Below, piece by piece: positions 35,728-44,336 of a stretch of DNA of 64,000 nt; within the stretch, counting starts at the first letter, position 1, and every line of letters starts with the position of its first letter. Source of the stretch: Novosphingobium sp. BW1 (GTDB taxonomy: Bacteria > Pseudomonadota > Alphaproteobacteria > Sphingomonadales > Sphingomonadaceae); contig NZ_VIRF01000041.1 of NCBI RefSeq assembly GCF_008107685.1, positions 1-64,000 of the forward strand. The letters run 5' to 3'. The position numbers and the translations under genes are program-made. The notes below the pieces were generated by a model. It worked only from the letters and a program-made list of their open reading frames with translations, ran no database searches and was not told the DNA's origin.

Positions 35728-36903
35728 TCATGTACACGGCATCAGGCCCTGCGCGCGCCGACGCGCCTCGGCATCGACGGCAAGCACGTCGTCGAGGCTG
35801 CCGGGCGGCGGGGGCGCATAGCTTTCCAGCACGTGCGCCACGTCTGTAGCAATCCGGGTGAACCCAATATGACCGCGCAGGAAGGCATCGACCGCGACTT
35901 CGTTCGCGGCGTTGAGAACTGCCGGAATGGCGCCCCCTGCCTGCGCCGCCTCGCGGGCGAGACGAGTGGCCGGAAAGCGCTCCTCGTCGGGTGCAGAGAA
36001 GGTCAGTTCACCAATGGCCGCGAGATCGAGCGGGCCACACGGGGTTTCCATCCGCTCGGGCCAGGCGAGAACCGAGGCAATGGGCACGCGCATGTCCGAG
36101 GGGCCAAGCTGGGCAAGCGTGGACCCGTCGCGGTACTCCACCATTGAATGCACGACCGACTGCGGGTGCACGACGATGCGGAGCTTCTCCAGTCCGACAG
36201 GGAAGAGGTAATGCGCCTCGATCAGTTCGAGGCCCTTGTTGAACATGGTCGCCGAATCGACGCTGATCTTGGCGCCCATCGACCAGTTGGGATGCTTGAC
36301 CGCCTGTGCGGGCCTTGCCGCCTCCAGCCGGGCCTGCGACCATTCGCGGAAAGGCCCGCCGCTCGCCGTCAGTGTGATCGCGCGCACGTGGCTGGCCTTG
36401 TTGCCCTGAAGGCACTGGAAGATCGCGTTATGCTCACTGTCGACGGGGAGCAGTGTCGCGCCATACCGGGTCACGGCGGCCGTCATGATCGGCCCTGCCG
36501 AGACGAGCGCCTCCTTGTTGGCAAGGCCGATGAGGCCGCCCTGCTCAATCGCCGCCATGGTCGGCGCGAGCCCGGCGCAGCCCACGATCGCGGCAATCGT
36601 CATGTCGGCGCCGCGCGCGGCCGCCTCGACCAATGCGGACGCACCGCCAGCCGCCTCGACACCTGATCCAGCGAGCGCCTCGCGAAGCGCTGGAAGGCAG
36701 GTTTCGTCGGCTACGACGGCTATCTCGGCAGAGAATTCGCGCGCGAGCTTGGCGAGCGCCTCGACGTTGCCGTTCGCGGTCAGCGCGAGGATTCGCCAGT
36801 CCTGAGGATTACGTCGCACGAGATCGAGCGTGGAGCTGCCGATGGAGCCGGTCGCCCCCAGAATGGAGATGGTCCGCGGATTGTGCGTCATTGCGCCGAT
36901 CAT
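35728..36903 (-). CDS. dxr: 1-deoxy-D-xylulose 5-phosphate reductoisomerase
   Basis: Dxr forms MEP in the non-mevalonate isoprenoid pathway with NADPH. The 391-residue protein has ILGATGSIGSSTLDLV (NADPH binding), VDSEHNAIFQ (metal and substrate), and SMGAKISVDSATMFNKGLE. The start at 36903 overlaps the cdsA stop as ATGA; a start at 36891 (MTHNPR) is also possible. It supplies isoprenoid precursors upstream of UppS encoded in the same block. Confidence 0.97.
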   Translation of the reverse strand: MIGAMTHNPRTISILGATGSIGSSTLDLVRRNPQDWRILALTANGNVEALAKLAREFSAEIAVVADETCLPALREALAGSGVEAAGGASALVEAAARGADMTIAAIVGCAGLAPTMAAIEQGGLIGLANKEALVSAGPIMTAAVTRYGATLLPVDSEHNAIFQCLQGNKASHVRAITLTASGGPFREWSQARLEAARPAQAVKHPNWSMGAKISVDSATMFNKGLELIEAHYLFPVGLEKLRIVVHPQSVVHSMVEYRDGSTLAQLGPSDMRVPIASVLAWPERMETPCGPLDLAAIGELTFSAPDEERFPATRLAREAAQAGGAIPAVLNAANEVAVDAFLRGHIGFTRIATDVAHVLESYAPPPPGSLDDVLAVDAEARRRAQGLMPCT

Positions 36904-37676
36904 GGCTGAAAGAGGATCATGAGAGCAAGCACGAAGAGCACGGCCAGCAGGCCGTCGACGCGGTCGAGAAACCCGCCGTGGCCCGGAATGAGGTTACCCG
37001 AATCCTTGAGCCCTGCCCGGCGCTTCATCCAGCTTTCGAGGAAGTCGCCCGCCTGCGCGCACACCGCGAGCAGGATGCCAAAAAGAAGGCACTGGGCGAA
37101 GATCGCAACGGGGCTGGCCGTCAGGTACCAGCAGTCCCCACTCGAGCCCAAGCACGCCTGCGGTCCTCCCGCAGGACCAACGGGCGAAGTCGTGATGCGT
37201 CCGTCCTGCCACAGCATGACCGCCCCGAACAGCACCAGCGTTGCGCCCACGCAGCCACCGATGAGCCCCGACCAGGTCTTGGACGGGCTGATGGCGGGCG
37301 CGATCTTGGGCCCGCCAAACGTCCGGCCCGCGAAATAGGCCCCGACATCGACCGCGATGACCGAGAGCATCACCGTCAGCAGCGGGGCGAGCGTGAAGGC
37401 CGGATTGCGCAGGAACAGCAACATGGCCGCTCCCACGCCGACATAGAACATGCCTGCGAAATTCCACAGGCCGCGCTGCATCGGGTCCTGCGTGCCCCGG
37501 CGCGCCATGCGCACCCATTCGTAGAGCACGCCGACCGCGACCGCGCAGACGAAGGCCATCCACAGGACACCGCCCGCCCAGACCGCCGTTCCGGCCACCG
37601 CCAGCATGACCACGGCCGAGACCGCCCGAACACCGAGGTCCGAACTACCCTTCGCCTTGCGATCAGCGCCCGCCAT
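36900..37676 (-). CDS. cdsA: Phosphatidate cytidylyltransferase
   Basis: CdsA makes CDP-diacylglycerol, the substrate for PgsA and PssA also encoded in this window. The 258-residue protein has about seven membrane helices and the C-terminal CDS signature (FLESWMKRRAGLKDSGNLIP, HGGFLDRVDGL). I chose the ATG at 37676 (MAGADRKAK), overlapping the uppS end by 14 bp. Confidence 0.95.
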   Translation of the reverse strand: MAGADRKAKGSSDLGVRAVSAVVMLAVAGTAVWAGGVLWMAFVCAVAVGVLYEWVRMARRGTQDPMQRGLWNFAGMFYVGVGAAMLLFLRNPAFTLAPLLTVMLSVIAVDVGAYFAGRTFGGPKIAPAISPSKTWSGLIGGCVGATLVLFGAVMLWQDGRITTSPVGPAGGPQACLGSSGDCWYLTASPVAIFAQCLLFGILLAVCAQAGDFLESWMKRRAGLKDSGNLIPGHGGFLDRVDGLLAVLFVLALMILFQP

Positions 37677-38352
37677 AGCGCCTCTCCCGGCCCGAGAAGC
37701 ACTGCAGCGCCTCACGCAGGTGGTCCAGCGTGAAATCGGGCCAGAGCACGTCTGTGAAATAGAGTTCCGCGTAGGCGCACTGCCACAACAGGAAGTTGGA
37801 GAGGCGCAACTCGCCCGAGGTCCGGATCATGAGGTCGAGCGGCGGCATGTCGGCCGTATCGAGCTCGGCCGAAATCGTCTCAGGCGTAATCGCCCCCTTG
37901 GCGGCGGCTTTGGTCGCCGCGCGCGCGATCTCGTCCTGTGCGCCGTAGTTCAGCGCGACCGCCAGCGTCGTGCCGGTGTTGGACGCGGTGCGCGCGATGG
38001 CCCCGTCGATCAGCTCAACCACGTCAGGCTTGAAAGCCGAGTAGTCGCCGATGATCTTGAGGCGCACGCCAGCTTCGGCGAACTCGTCGAGGTCGGAGAG
38101 GATGAAACGCTTCATCAACCCCATGAGGTCAGAGACCTCTTCCTCGGGACGGCGCCAGTTCTCGGTCGAGAAGGCGTAGAGGGTCAGGGCCTCCAGGCCC
38201 AGTTCCCGCGCGCCGCGCACCACGCGGCGCACCGCTTCCACGCCGCGCTGGTGCCCCATCGCGCGCGGAAGCAGCCGCTTCTTCGCCCAGCGCCCATTGC
38301 CATCCATGATGATGGCCACATGGCGCACACCAACAGGTTCGCCGGCTCCCAT
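37663..38352 (-). CDS. uppS: Undecaprenyl diphosphate synthase
   Basis: UppS builds the C55 lipid carrier for peptidoglycan. The 229-residue cis-prenyltransferase has MDGNGRWAKKR with catalytic Asp17, YAFSTENWRRP, and RTSGELRLSNFLLWQ. The start is the ATG at 38352 (MGAGEPVG); the longer frame to 38415 overlaps the end of frr and is less likely. Confidence 0.96.
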   Translation of the reverse strand: MGAGEPVGVRHVAIIMDGNGRWAKKRLLPRAMGHQRGVEAVRRVVRGARELGLEALTLYAFSTENWRRPEEEVSDLMGLMKRFILSDLDEFAEAGVRLKIIGDYSAFKPDVVELIDGAIARTASNTGTTLAVALNYGAQDEIARAATKAAAKGAITPETISAELDTADMPPLDLMIRTSGELRLSNFLLWQCAYAELYFTDVLWPDFTLDHLREALQCFSGRERRYGGR

Positions 38353-38383
38353 CAGGCCCCCTTCCGAACGAACAGGTCTTGCC

Positions 38384-38941
38384 TCACTTGCCGAGGATTT
38401 CCTTTTCCTTGGCACCGAACGCCTCGTCGACGGCCTTGATCTGCTCGTCGGTCAGCTTCTGGACTTCGGTCTCCGCGCGCTTGCGGTCGTCCTCGGAGAT
38501 TTCCTTCTTGGTCTCGTCAGCCTTGAGCGCTTCCATGCCGTCGCGACGCACGTTGCGGATCGCGACCTTGGCCTTCTCGGCGTACTGGCCCGCAATCTTG
38601 GCGAGCTCCTTGCGGCGCTCTTCGGTCAGATCGGGGATCGGCAGGCGCAGCGTCGCGCCGTCGTTGATCGGGTTGAGGCCAAGACCTGCCGAGCGGATCG
38701 CCTTCTCGACGGGACCGACATTCGACTTGTCCCAGACCTGCACCGAGATCATGCGCGGCTCGGGAACCGAGACGGTCGCGACCTGCACCAGCGGCATCTT
38801 CGAGCCGTAGACTTCGACCACCACGGGATCGAGCAGCTGGGTGCTGGCGCGGCCCGTGCGCAGGCCCGTCAGATCGCCCTTCAGCGATTCCACGGCACCT
38901 GCCATGCGGCGTTCGAGATCATCCTTGTCGTACTTTGCCAT
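38384..38941 (-). CDS. frr: Ribosome recycling factor
   Basis: The 185-residue protein splits the post-termination ribosome with EF-G. The all-helical, two-domain pattern is clear: [59 protein letters not shown]. The ATG is at 38941, 2 bp after the pyrH stop. Confidence 0.98.
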   Translation of the reverse strand: MAKYDKDDLERRMAGAVESLKGDLTGLRTGRASTQLLDPVVVEVYGSKMPLVQVATVSVPEPRMISVQVWDKSNVGPVEKAIRSAGLGLNPINDGATLRLPIPDLTEERRKELAKIAGQYAEKAKVAIRNVRRDGMEALKADETKKEISEDDRKRAETEVQKLTDEQIKAVDEAFGAKEKEILGK

Positions 38942-38943
38942 TG

Positions 38944-39666
38944 TCAGGCTCCTTTCTGCACGATCGTCTTGGTGCCCTCTCCCGCCAGAACAGCGGCGAG
39001 ATTGCCCTGCTCGCGGATCGAGAAGACGACGATCGGAATCGCGTTGTCGCGGCACAGCGCCACGGCGGAAGCGTCCATGACCTTCAGGTTGTCGGCCAGG
39101 ACGGTGTCGAAATCGACGGTTGCATAGCGCGTGGCCGTCGGATTGGTCTTGGGATCGCTGTCGTAGACGCCATCGACGCTGGTGCCCTTGAGCAGCGCAT
39201 CGCACTTCATCTCGGCGGCGCGCAGGGCCGCGCCCGAATCGGTGGTGAAATAGGGCGCCCCCACGCCTGCTGCGAAGATCACGACGCGGCCCTTTTTCAG
39301 GTGGCGTTCGGCGCGACGGCGGATCACCGGCTCGCAGACCTTGTCCATCTCGATGGCGGACTGCACACGGGTCGGCACGCCCAGCTGCTCCAGCGCGTTC
39401 TGCATCGCGAGCGCGTTCATCACCGTGGCGAGCATGCCCATGTAGTCCGCCTGGGCACGGTCCATGCCCTTGGCCGCACCGGCCATGCCGCGGAAGATGT
39501 TGCCCCCACCGATCACGAGGCAGATTTCCAGCCCGGTGTCCTTCGCGGCCTTCACTTCCTTGGCCATCTCGGCAACGAACTCGGGGTCGATGCCGAACGG
39601 CTGACTTCCCATGAGAACTTCACCCGAAAGCTTGAGCAGAACGCGTTTGTAGGGGGAGGAACTCAT
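38944..39666 (-). CDS. pyrH: UMP kinase
   Basis: PyrH phosphorylates UMP to UDP. The 240-residue amino-acid-kinase-fold protein has [35 protein letters not shown]-like [19 protein letters not shown] and the C-terminal [11 protein letters not shown]. In most relatives it follows tsf directly; here three genes and about 1.9 kb separate them. Confidence 0.97.
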   Translation of the reverse strand: MSSSPYKRVLLKLSGEVLMGSQPFGIDPEFVAEMAKEVKAAKDTGLEICLVIGGGNIFRGMAGAAKGMDRAQADYMGMLATVMNALAMQNALEQLGVPTRVQSAIEMDKVCEPVIRRRAERHLKKGRVVIFAAGVGAPYFTTDSGAALRAAEMKCDALLKGTSVDGVYDSDPKTNPTATRYATVDFDTVLADNLKVMDASAVALCRDNAIPIVVFSIREQGNLAAVLAGEGTKTIVQKGA

Positions 39667-39776
39667 CGCCGCACGGTCTCCTGAATTTGGGGGGCCGTTG
39701 GGCTTTAGGAGCGCGCACGCGCGTTGCCAAGGGCGAGACTTTAGATTTCCCGCCGTACACTTTGCAATACGTGACC

Positions 39777-40211
39777 TTAGCTGAGCGCGGCAAGACGCCG
39801 GTCGAACGCGGCCTGAGCGGCGGCCACCGCTCCCATGCGCTGCTCGGCCCAGTCGATCACTGCCTGCAACGCGCTCAGCAGTTCCGCGCCCAGCGGTGTG
39901 ATGACGTAGCTGACCCGAACCGGGATGCTGGCCACCACGCGGCGCTCCACCAGGCCATCGCGCTCAAGTGTGCGCAGGGTCTGGCTCAGCATCTTCTGCG
40001 AGATCCCCTCGATCCGGCGGCGCAGTGCGTTGAAGCGCATTTCCTCGGCACCTAGCGTCGTGAGGATAAGCACGCTCCACTTGTCAGCCACGCGGTCGAG
40101 CAGCTGACGGGTCGGACAGGCCGCCGCGAACACGTCCGGTGCACGATGGGAAGCTAAAGGGTTGGCGGTTACCTCGGAGTGACCGGGTGCGAAAAAAGTG
40201 CCTTCTTGCAT
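39777..40211 (-). CDS. HxlR-family transcriptional regulator
   Basis: The 144-residue winged-helix protein has the HxlR signature: a conserved Cys32 before a DKW motif ([20 protein letters not shown]), [20 protein letters not shown] and LERDGLV. HxlR regulators often sense redox or electrophile stress. It is divergent from the NmrA-like gene, and the dyad at 40217-40235 lies between them. The ATG at 40211 is preferred to 40229. Confidence 0.92.
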   Translation of the reverse strand: MQEGTFFAPGHSEVTANPLASHRAPDVFAAACPTRQLLDRVADKWSVLILTTLGAEEMRFNALRRRIEGISQKMLSQTLRTLERDGLVERRVVASIPVRVSYVITPLGAELLSALQAVIDWAEQRMGAVAAAQAAFDRRLAALS

Positions 40212-40216
40212 GAGCG

Positions 40217-40235
40217 CTAGGGATATCACACCTAG
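40217..40235. promoter_or_regulatory. Operator-like dyad between hxlR and the NmrA-like gene
   Basis: CTAGG (40217-40221) and CCTAG (40231-40235) flank a 9-nt AT-rich spacer. A -10-like TATATA at 40243-40248 and TAGGAG ribosome site precede the plus-strand gene. It is the likely binding site of the divergent HxlR protein. Confidence 0.5.
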
Positions 40236-40267
40236 TCACCGCTATATACCACTTTAGGAGCTAGACC

Positions 40268-40876
40268 ATGAAGATTGCTGTCCTGGGCGCCAGCGGCCAC
40301 GCCGGTTCGGAAATCACCAAGGAAGCGGCCGCACGCGGCCACGAGGTCATCGCGGTTGCGCGCCACCCCGACGCCATCCCCGCAGCCCCCGGCATCACGC
40401 CGACCAAGGGCGATGCCAGCGACGCCGCGCAGCTCGCTAAGCTCATCGCGGGCAGCGATGCGGTCATCAGCGCCCTACACCACACGATCAAGGCCGAAAC
40501 CCTACTCACCGCGCTGCGCAAAGCCGGTATCTTGCGCTTTCTGGTCACCGGCGGCGCGGCCAGCCTCAAGGGCGCCGATGGCACACGCCTGATCGATAAC
40601 CCGGAATTCCCGGCCGACTGGAAGCCTGCCGCGCTGTCGGGGATCGCCTTCCTTGATGACCTCAAGGCCACTGACGATATCGACTGGACCTTCTTCTCAC
40701 CCGCCATGATTATCTTCGAAGGCGATCGTCAGGGGCACTACCGCAAGGGCGGCAACCATCTCGTCGTCGACGCCAACGGCGAGAGCAAGATCAGCTTCGC
40801 CGACTTCGCGCTCGCCATGGTCGACGAACTCGAAGCCCACGAACACAGCCGCGCGCGCTTCACCGCCGCGTACTGA
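40268..40876 (+). CDS. NAD(P)H-binding NmrA-like oxidoreductase
   Basis: The 202-residue protein is an atypical short-chain dehydrogenase with an N-terminal Rossmann motif GASGHAGSEI, the acidic site DASDAAQL and a core without the classic YxxxK pair. Such proteins (YwnB-like) are often controlled by an adjacent divergent HxlR regulator, as here. The exact reaction is unknown. Ribosome site TAGGAG precedes the ATG at 40268. Confidence 0.88.
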   Translation: MKIAVLGASGHAGSEITKEAAARGHEVIAVARHPDAIPAAPGITPTKGDASDAAQLAKLIAGSDAVISALHHTIKAETLLTALRKAGILRFLVTGGAASLKGADGTRLIDNPEFPADWKPAALSGIAFLDDLKATDDIDWTFFSPAMIIFEGDRQGHYRKGGNHLVVDANGESKISFADFALAMVDELEAHEHSRARFTAAY

Positions 40877-41488
40877 TCACTCGCCCGCTGGCGTGAAGCT
40901 GGCCGAGACTACCACCTGCACCCGGTCACGCCGCGCGCCGGGGGCAGCCACCCGGCTCAGAACCATCGTGAAATCGGGCTCTTCGCGGCTGACGAAGGTG
41001 GTTGAGACCATGCCGCCACGCGCCGCCTCGTCGACCTCACGCCAGGCCCCCTTGAACGAGGCACTCTCTAGGACCTTCAAGACCACTGGCTGGAAATCCG
41101 CATCGCCTCCCCCCGTCACATGGCAAACCGGCAATTGGTCCGACACCACGACCACGAACCCGGCTCTTTGCGTGGAATTGATCCGCCAGTAATGGCTGCC
41201 CTGACGCCAGACCTCGGGCGGCTGATTGATTTCGTCCACCTGCTCAACGAGACCCATGGCCGATCCCAGCCCGACCTGCTCGTGAAACACCTCCGGCCCC
41301 GAGGCCCAGCTATCAGGATTCAATATCCACAGCTGGCACGTCCGGAAGGCACCTGCGAGCCCTTCCACAAGCGCCGGGTCGGCAGGCACGGCCTCGTTCG
41401 CAACCGGCTCGGCCAGCGCAGGACACCCCAGGCCTGCAACCAGAGATACCGAGCCAATCGCGAGAACCTGCATCCACCGATACACCAT
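40877..41488 (-). CDS. Secreted hypothetical protein
   Basis: Not recognised. The 203-residue protein has a signal peptide (LAIGSVSLVAGLGCPALAEP) and a globular periplasmic domain with Cys in TCQLW and VCHVTGG that may form a disulfide. Its stop is adjacent to the stop of the NmrA-like gene on the opposite strand. It is part of the three-gene interruption between tsf and pyrH. Confidence 0.75.
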   Translation of the reverse strand: MVYRWMQVLAIGSVSLVAGLGCPALAEPVANEAVPADPALVEGLAGAFRTCQLWILNPDSWASGPEVFHEQVGLGSAMGLVEQVDEINQPPEVWRQGSHYWRINSTQRAGFVVVVSDQLPVCHVTGGGDADFQPVVLKVLESASFKGAWREVDEAARGGMVSTTFVSREEPDFTMVLSRVAAPGARRDRVQVVVSASFTPAGE

Positions 41489-41557
41489 CAGGCTTCCCCC
41501 TTCACCGTCCCATTTCCAAGCATCAATTGAGGTGATACCGTGCCCACACCGTGCACG

Positions 41558-41595
41558 AAAAAGGCCGCAGAAGCGATTGCTCCTGCGGCCTTTTT
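41558..41595 (-). terminator. Terminator of tsf
   Basis: AAAAAGGCCGCAG and CTGCGGCCTTTTT form a perfect 13-bp stem. On the minus strand the stem ends in a T run, 25 bp beyond the tsf stop, so rpsB-tsf is a closed unit separate from the pyrH block. Confidence 0.9.
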
Positions 41596-41620
41596 CTAAA
41601 AATCGAGTGATCGAAAGCGA

Positions 41621-42547
41621 TCAGACGCCAGCGGCCGCAGCCACTTCGGCGGCAAAGTCCGACTCTTCCTTCTCGATGCCTTCACCGAGCTGGAAGCGCA
41701 CGAAATCCTTGAGAACGATCTTGGCGCCTGCGTCCTTGCCAGCCGCATCGACGACCTGCTGGATCGGGGTCTTGTTGTCCATCACGAAGACCTGCGAAAG
41801 GAGAGCGTTCTCCTTAGCGTACTTCGCGATCGCGCCGTCGACCATCTTGGCCTGAACCGCTTCGGGCTTGCCCGATTCGGCAGCCTTTTCCTCGGCGATC
41901 TTGCGCTCGCGCGCGATCAGCTCGGCGTCGAGATCGTCGGCAGTCAGCGCGAGCGGGAATGCGGCTGCGATGTGCATCGCGATCTGCTTGCCCAGGCCTT
42001 CCAGGACGTCAGCCGGAGCTTCCGACTCGAGAGCGACGAGAACACCGATCTTGCCGAGGTTCGGAGCCGCTGCGTTGTGCATGTAGGGAACGACGACACC
42101 CTGCGCGACCGAAACGGTCTTCATGCGGCGAACCTGCTGGTTCTCACCGATGGTGGCGACGTTGTTGGTGAGCGTGTCGGCAACGGTGCCGCCACCCGGG
42201 TACGCCGAAGCCTTAAGCGCTTCGATATCGTCGCTGTCCGCGCTCAGCGCGACTTCGGTGGTCTTGCGCACGAAGTCCTGGAACTGCTCGTTCTTCGCCA
42301 CGAAGTCGGTTTCCGAGTTCACTTCGACGGCAACGCCCTTGGTGCCTTCGACGGCAACGCCGACGAGACCTTCCGCGGCCGTGCGGCTTGACTTCTTGGC
42401 GGCAGCCGCCAGCCCCTTGGCGCGCAGCGCGTCAACCGCAGCTTCGATGTCGCCGTTGGTTTCGTCGAGGGCCTTCTTGCAATCCATCATGCCGGCGCCC
42501 GAACGCTCGCGCAGGGTCTTCACGTCTGCGGCGGTGTATGCAGCCAT
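41621..42547 (-). CDS. tsf: Elongation factor Ts
   Basis: EF-Ts recycles EF-Tu. The 308-residue protein shows the UBA-like start ([19 protein letters not shown]), [10 protein letters not shown], and the C-terminal dimer region. It is downstream of rpsB with a GC-rich hairpin in the 121-bp gap. Confidence 0.97.
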   Translation of the reverse strand: MAAYTAADVKTLRERSGAGMMDCKKALDETNGDIEAAVDALRAKGLAAAAKKSSRTAAEGLVGVAVEGTKGVAVEVNSETDFVAKNEQFQDFVRKTTEVALSADSDDIEALKASAYPGGGTVADTLTNNVATIGENQQVRRMKTVSVAQGVVVPYMHNAAAPNLGKIGVLVALESEAPADVLEGLGKQIAMHIAAAFPLALTADDLDAELIARERKIAEEKAAESGKPEAVQAKMVDGAIAKYAKENALLSQVFVMDNKTPIQQVVDAAGKDAGAKIVLKDFVRFQLGEGIEKEESDFAAEVAAAAGV

Positions 42548-42600
42548 CGCTCAAATCCTCTTGTTTGGTACAGACCGGATCACCGGCCTTGAATACAGGT

Positions 42601-42629
42601 GCGCGCCGAGCCCCATGGACCCGGCGCGC
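42601..42629 (-). repeat. GC-rich hairpin in the rpsB-tsf gap
   Basis: GCGCGCCG (42601-42608) pairs with CGGCGCGC (42622-42629) in 8 bp. There is no T run. It may slow or attenuate transcription into tsf, as in other rpsB-tsf operons. Confidence 0.35.
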
Positions 42630-42668
42630 GACAATTCCATGACGAAAGTGTCGTCCGTCGCCGGGCTA

Positions 42669-43424
42669 TCAGGCCTCGACAGCGGCTTCCGCAGCGGGCT
42701 CGTCCATGGCGCCCATGTCGACACCGGAGTCGATCATGGCGTCCTGGCCGCCCTTGGTCGCGGCCTGCGCCATCGCTTCGCAGTACAGGCGCACCGCGCG
42801 GCTGGCGTCGTCGTTGCCCGGGATCGGGAAGGCAATGCCCTGCGGGTTGACGTTGGTGTCGAGCACGGCGACGACCGGAATACCAAGGACGTTGGCTTCC
42901 TTGATCGCCAGCTCTTCCTTGTTGGCATCGATCACGAACATCACGTCCGGGATACCGCCCATGTCGCGGATACCGCCGAGCGACAGCTCAAGCTTGTCGC
43001 GCTCACGGGTCAGCTGAAGGATTTCCTTCTTGGTGAGGCCGTGGGTGTCACCGGAAAGCTGCTCTTCAAGCGCCTTGAAGCGCTTGATCGACTGCGAAAT
43101 GGTCTTCCAGTTGGTGAGCATACCGCCCAGCCAGCGGTGGTTGACGAAGTGCTGACCGCAGGCGCGCGCGGCCTGGGCGATCGGCTCCTGCGCCTGACGC
43201 TTGGTACCGACGAAGAGCACCTTGCCGCCAGCCTGCACGGTGGCCGAGACGAAATCGAGCGCGCGGGCCATCAGGGGCACGGTCTGCGACAGGTCGATGA
43301 TGTGGATGCCGTTGCGCGCACCGAAGATGTACGGCTTCATGCGCGGATTCCAGCGGTGGGTCTGGTGGCCGAAGTGGGCGCCAGCTTCGATGAGCTGCTG
43401 CATCGTGACGGTAGGAGCCGCCAT
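42669..43424 (-). CDS. rpsB: 30S ribosomal protein S2
   Basis: The 251-residue protein shows [38 protein letters not shown], and [14 protein letters not shown]. The GGAAAGGA ribosome site precedes the ATG at 43424. An acidic Ala/Glu-rich tail ends the protein. Confidence 0.98.
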   Translation of the reverse strand: MAAPTVTMQQLIEAGAHFGHQTHRWNPRMKPYIFGARNGIHIIDLSQTVPLMARALDFVSATVQAGGKVLFVGTKRQAQEPIAQAARACGQHFVNHRWLGGMLTNWKTISQSIKRFKALEEQLSGDTHGLTKKEILQLTRERDKLELSLGGIRDMGGIPDVMFVIDANKEELAIKEANVLGIPVVAVLDTNVNPQGIAFPIPGNDDASRAVRLYCEAMAQAATKGGQDAMIDSGVDMGAMDEPAAEAAVEA

Positions 43425-43471
43425 AGAAAAATTCCTTTCCGGTTGTACCTCTGAAAAGCTGGAACCGTGGG

Positions 43472-43529
43472 GATCAGACCCGCTGCGGCACCGGTATGTG
43501 CGCTTTCCATGTGGATTCGCCTGCTGATC
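43472..43529 (-). promoter_or_regulatory. Possible structured leader of rpsB
   Basis: In the minus-strand leader GATCAG pairs with CTGATC, enclosing about 46 nt, roughly 50 nt before the start codon. S2 represses its own operon through the leader in other bacteria; this is a candidate only. Confidence 0.3.
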
Positions 43530-43644
43530 AGAACCTGCGAATTCAGGAATCCATATCAGTCGACGCGGCGGCCCTTAGACCTAATCGCCCCGCGATGCAA
43601 GGCCGGATGCAGAACCCGCATGCAAACAGCGCATCAGGACCCGC

Positions 43645-44118
43645 TCAGTGAACGCGCAGCGAGCCTGTGACACCAAATGCGCGGTCGATCGCGAACTCGT
43701 CGGCCGCCACATCGCTCTCGACGACATCTTCGAGGAGGCCCACGGTCTGGTCGATGATCGACTGCATCTGCATCAGCGTCTCCCCGATCGCCTCCATCGA
43801 CTGCGCCGCGCGAGCAAAGTCGGCGACGATCACCACACCATGCTGCTGGTCAATGGAGAAACGGCAACCCAGCAGACGGTCGTGCAGACGCGCCAACGTC
43901 AGGCACATCGGCAGTTCGGGCTCGACATCCTCGAGAACGAGCCCCTTCAGCTGAAGCCAGTCCTCGACACGGAACAAGGACCAGGCGCTCCCGGTGGTCT
44001 GATCGGTCAGGAACACCTCGTCCGCGCCGATCTCCTCCACGGTGAAGGCGTTAAGCGCACACCACTGCGACAGTCCGTCGAGCGTGATGAGGCGATGAGG
44101 CAAACCGTCGGCAACCAT
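43645..44118 (-). CDS. Hypothetical protein, possibly YbjN-like
   Basis: The 157-residue acidic protein has an alpha-beta start (LITLDGLSQWCALNAFTVEE), a central beta region (FSIDQQHGVVIVADF) and a helical end. The overall pattern resembles YbjN or type III chaperone-like folds, without a diagnostic motif. I chose the ATG at 44118 (MVADGLPHRL); the longer frame to 44307 crosses the LexA-type boxes and is rejected. It is divergent from the small SOS-like ORF, sharing the 218-bp control region. Confidence 0.7.
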   Translation of the reverse strand: MVADGLPHRLITLDGLSQWCALNAFTVEEIGADEVFLTDQTTGSAWSLFRVEDWLQLKGLVLEDVEPELPMCLTLARLHDRLLGCRFSIDQQHGVVIVADFARAAQSMEAIGETLMQMQSIIDQTVGLLEDVVESDVAADEFAIDRAFGVTGSLRVH

Positions 44119-44166
44119 GGGAACCCTAACTAATGCGAATGAAGGCGCAGCGGTACGGAGCCCTTT

Positions 44167-44198
44167 AGAGGGGCGCCCTGCACGTATCGCGCCCCTCT
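44167..44198. repeat. Perfect 10-bp inverted repeat in the 43645/44337 intergenic region
   Basis: AGAGGGGCGC (44167-44176) and GCGCCCCTCT (44189-44198) surround 12 nt. In RNA it would be a strong hairpin in the leader of the minus-strand gene, about 50 nt before its start. No T run. Confidence 0.5.
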
Positions 44199-44212
44199 CG
44201 TCAAATTCCCAC

Positions 44213-44267
44213 TTGACACAACGGGAACAAAAATAGAACAAGAACGTCACTGGAACATTGATAGAAC
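44213..44267 (+). promoter_or_regulatory. Promoter with three LexA-type boxes (GAAC-N7-GAAC)
   Basis: GAAC occurs at 44225, 44236, 44242, 44253 and 44264. The spacings 44225/44236, 44242/44253 and 44253/44264 are each exactly 11 bp, giving three GAAC-N7-GAAC units, the last two overlapping. The reverse complement is GTTC-N7-GTTC, the established LexA recognition sequence of alphaproteobacteria. A perfect -35 TTGACA lies at 44213-44218, with a weak TAGAAC -10 at 44234-44239 inside the first box, so LexA binding would block this plus-strand promoter. Confidence 0.8.
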
Positions 44268-44276
44268 AGATTTGCG

Positions 44277-44296
44277 TTTTCCACAAGTCATCCACA
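44277..44296 (+). promoter_or_regulatory. Two DnaA-box-like sequences
   Basis: TTTTCCACA (44277-44285) and TCATCCACA (44288-44296) each differ by one base from TTATCCACA and lie 11 bp apart, on one face of the helix. Placed between the LexA boxes and the small ORF. Functional only by inference. Confidence 0.35.
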
Positions 44297-44318
44297 GCCC
44301 CGCGCACAGCTGCGGGGC
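44297..44318 (+). repeat. Leader hairpin before the small SOS-like ORF
   Basis: GCCCCGC and GCGGGGC form a perfect 7-bp stem with an 8-nt loop, ending five bases before the GAAAGG ribosome site of the 44337 ORF. It may limit translation or stabilise the message. Confidence 0.45.
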
Positions 44319-44336
44319 GCGAGAAAGGAAACGGTC

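Noticed and set aside
39687..40055. Plus-strand frame between pyrH and the hxlR gene
   Set aside because: It overlaps hxlR antisense and has no motif or ribosome site.
44277..44296. Replication origin at the DnaA-box-like pair
   Set aside because: Only two imperfect boxes, no AT-rich unwinding region, and no dnaA, gidA or hemE neighbours.
44119..44307. N-terminal extension of the 43645 gene up to 44307
   Set aside because: It would translate straight through the LexA boxes and the promoter, and the residues do not look like protein.
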